Shown one piece after another: positions 6,084 to 7,247 of a stretch of DNA of 7,247 bases. A program made the position numbers and the translations under genes. Each line of letters begins with the position of its first letter. Position 1 is the first letter of the stretch. The notes below the pieces were generated by a model. The model was not told the origin of the DNA. It was given only the letters and a program-made list of their open reading frames with translations, and made no database searches. The DNA is from Candidatus Altimarinota bacterium (lineage in GTDB: Bacteria; Patescibacteriota; Gracilibacteria; UBA1369; LOWO2-01-FULL-3), in NCBI GenBank assembly GCA_029939035.1, contig JAOZTS010000053.1, forward strand, positions 1 to 7,247, given 5' to 3'.

Positions 6084-6106
6084 ATCAACACACTTAGTTA
6101 TACAAT
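6078..6106 (+). promoter_or_regulatory. Putative promoter of the SLH protease gene
   Basis: TTGTAA (6078-6083, overlapping the uvrC stop codon) and TACAAT (6101-6106) are 17 nt apart, with four and five of six consensus matches. The -10 ends 22 nt before ATG 6129, and the leader lacks a Shine-Dalgarno site. Readthrough from uvrC is also possible, since I see no terminator in the 45-bp gap. Confidence 0.45.
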
Positions 6107-6128
6107 CTAAAAAATTAACCACATCTCT

Positions 6129-7247
6129 ATGAAAAAACTACTAAGTTCAATTCTGGGAGGAATTATGCTTTTAAGCATTTTTATTACTCCAGTTAGCGCA
6201 ATTACGTATTACGAAACAATAGCTGGTGTTGTGTACATAGAAATCATTGATAGCTACGGTGACTACTATTCAGGGACAGGAATAAACATAAGTAATGACG
6301 GAGTGATATTGACCGCCGCACACGTCGTTATGGATTATTATACAGGCGAACCATCGGAATATATTGATATCTGCATGATCGAAGACGAATACGACACTCC
6401 TGACTGTATTTTCTCTGCTCGCGTTCTTGCATATGACGAGATCCTAGATCTTGCGCTTCTATATCCAGCATACGAAATAGACGAAGACGGGAATGAAATT
6501 GGAGAATTCCTGGAAGTTGAAGATATTCAAGAAATGAACTTGCCATATGTTGACTTTGGAGATTATTTACCAGAGCTAGGGGAGGAACTTGTGATATTAG
6601 GTTTTCCAGGTGCAAGCGGACTAGCAAGCGTTACACTTACAACAGGAAATGTAAGTGGGTTTGAAATGTTTGAAGAAGACATAGTTTGGAAGATAACAAC
6701 AGACGCAACTATCAATCCTGGAAATTCAGGGGGACCAGCCTATAATGCTGACGAAAGAGTTATCGGTATTGTCACAGAAGTTTCACTTGATGGAGTTGGC
6801 GGTAACTACGGATATGTAATCTCCAATGAAATCATTCTTTTATGGTTTTTAGAGCTAGTAGATCAAGAATTTTTAAATTTCGATTTTGTTGAAAATATTT
6901 TCTCAAATGACTACGTAGAAGAACTAGAATCATACGATTACGATGATGCTAGTATTTTCACAGACGTTAACCTAGAAACTGCAAATTCAGAAGCCATCAG
7001 CTTCCTAAAAAGCGCTGGAGTGGTGTCAGGCTACCCTGACGGATCATTTAAGCCAAACAACCCTCTGAACAGAGCAGAATTACTCAAAATACTAGTTGAA
7101 GGAGTAGGCGAAGATCCAGATGAAAATGTCTACAGAAATTGTTTCCCAGATGTTAAAACTGAATGGTATGCAAAATACATCTGTTTCGCAGAAGAACAAG
7201 GATGGGTTGATGGATATCCGGACGGAACCTTTAAACCAGGAAATAAC
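6129..7247 (+). CDS. Secreted HtrA-type serine protease with SLH repeats, partial at 3' end
   Basis: Exported trypsin-fold protease, probably held at the cell surface. The frame runs 373 codons and remains open at the window end, so the C-terminus is missing. A signal peptide covers residues 1-24 (KK start, hydrophobic core, likely cut after VSA). The catalytic triad is complete: H65 in TAAHVV, D107 in LDLALL and S200 in INPGNSGGP, the wording typical of the HtrA/DegP group. C82 and C93 could form a disulfide. Where HtrA proteins usually carry a PDZ domain there is an acidic linker (about 239-276), followed by one complete SLH repeat (277-326) and the beginning of a second (338 on), both with GYPDG[ST]FKP. 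SLH domains bind cell-wall polysaccharide, so anchoring in the surface layer is the likely role. The second repeat carries C338 and C352, a probable disulfide pair. The mature part is strongly acidic. Substrates are unknown; surface protein quality control or processing is inference. Confidence 0.9.
   Translation, partial: MKKLLSSILGGIMLLSIFITPVSAITYYETIAGVVYIEIIDSYGDYYSGTGINISNDGVILTAAHVVMDYYTGEPSEYIDICMIEDEYDTPDCIFSARVLAYDEILDLALLYPAYEIDEDGNEIGEFLEVEDIQEMNLPYVDFGDYLPELGEELVILGFPGASGLASVTLTTGNVSGFEMFEEDIVWKITTDATINPGNSGGPAYNADERVIGIVTEVSLDGVGGNYGYVISNEIILLWFLELVDQEFLNFDFVENIFSNDYVEELESYDYDDASIFTDVNLETANSEAISFLKSAGVVSGYPDGSFKPNNPLNRAELLKILVEGVGEDPDENVYRNCFPDVKTEWYAKYICFAEEQGWVDGYPDGTFKPGNN
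6957..7247 (+). repeat. SLH repeats within the protease gene
   Basis: Two copies of the S-layer-homology unit, the second cut by the window end. Each has an F-x-DV start, a helix, and the GYPDG[ST]FKP turn (residues 301-309 and 362-370). In the first copy the turn is followed by NRAELLKIL (314-322). They are protein repeats; at DNA level the copies are clearly diverged. SLH proteins often carry three units, so a third may lie past the window. Confidence 0.8.

Noticed and set aside
6328..6627. Minus-strand open frame of 99 codons inside the protease gene
   Set aside because: Antisense to the catalytic domain, which is unambiguous on the plus strand.

Overview
The window holds six protein genes packed tightly in AT-rich DNA. 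The gene families point to a Patescibacteria (Candidate Phyla Radiation) genome. The marks for this are a T4SS-pilin-type small membrane protein, a nucleotidyltransferase-like protein of a type I associate with these genomes, an S-layer-homology (SLH) protein with paired cysteines in its repeat, and leaders without Shine-Dalgarno sites. The assignment is inference; I could not run a search. The standard bacterial code fits: conserved glycines are GGN throughout, no UGA falls inside the genes, and der ends in UGA.

Layout, left to right. A GT4-family glycosyltransferase (+, 69-1193) meets a short signal-peptide, two-helix pilin-like protein (-, 1183-1758) tail to tail, with their ends overlapping. 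An 89-bp divergent promoter region separates that gene from der/engA (+, 1848-3209), the double-GTPase ribosome assembly factor. The end of der overlaps the end of a nucleotidyltransferase-like gene (-, 3202-3927). A 41-bp divergent spacer leads to uvrC (+, 3969-6083), the excision-repair nuclease. A secreted HtrA-type serine protease with C-terminal SLH repeats (+, 6129 to the window edge) comes last and is cut by the window end. All gene-free stretches are shorter than 100 bp; I see no RNA gene, mobile element or CRISPR array.

The genes do not form one pathway. Three concern the cell surface (glycosyltransferase, pilin-like protein, SLH protease) and two are core housekeeping genes (der, uvrC). 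Strand changes mean that most genes probably have their own promoter, and I can propose a -10 element for each.

The most unusual item is UvrC. A GNAT acetyltransferase-like domain of about 140 residues sits inside its RNase H-like nuclease domain, between two catalytic aspartates, and the C-terminal helix-hairpin-helix DNA-binding domain is absent. Second is a regular promoter layout: in five of six genes a TATAAT-like box lies 22-25 nt before the chosen start codon, with no usable Shine-Dalgarno site between.
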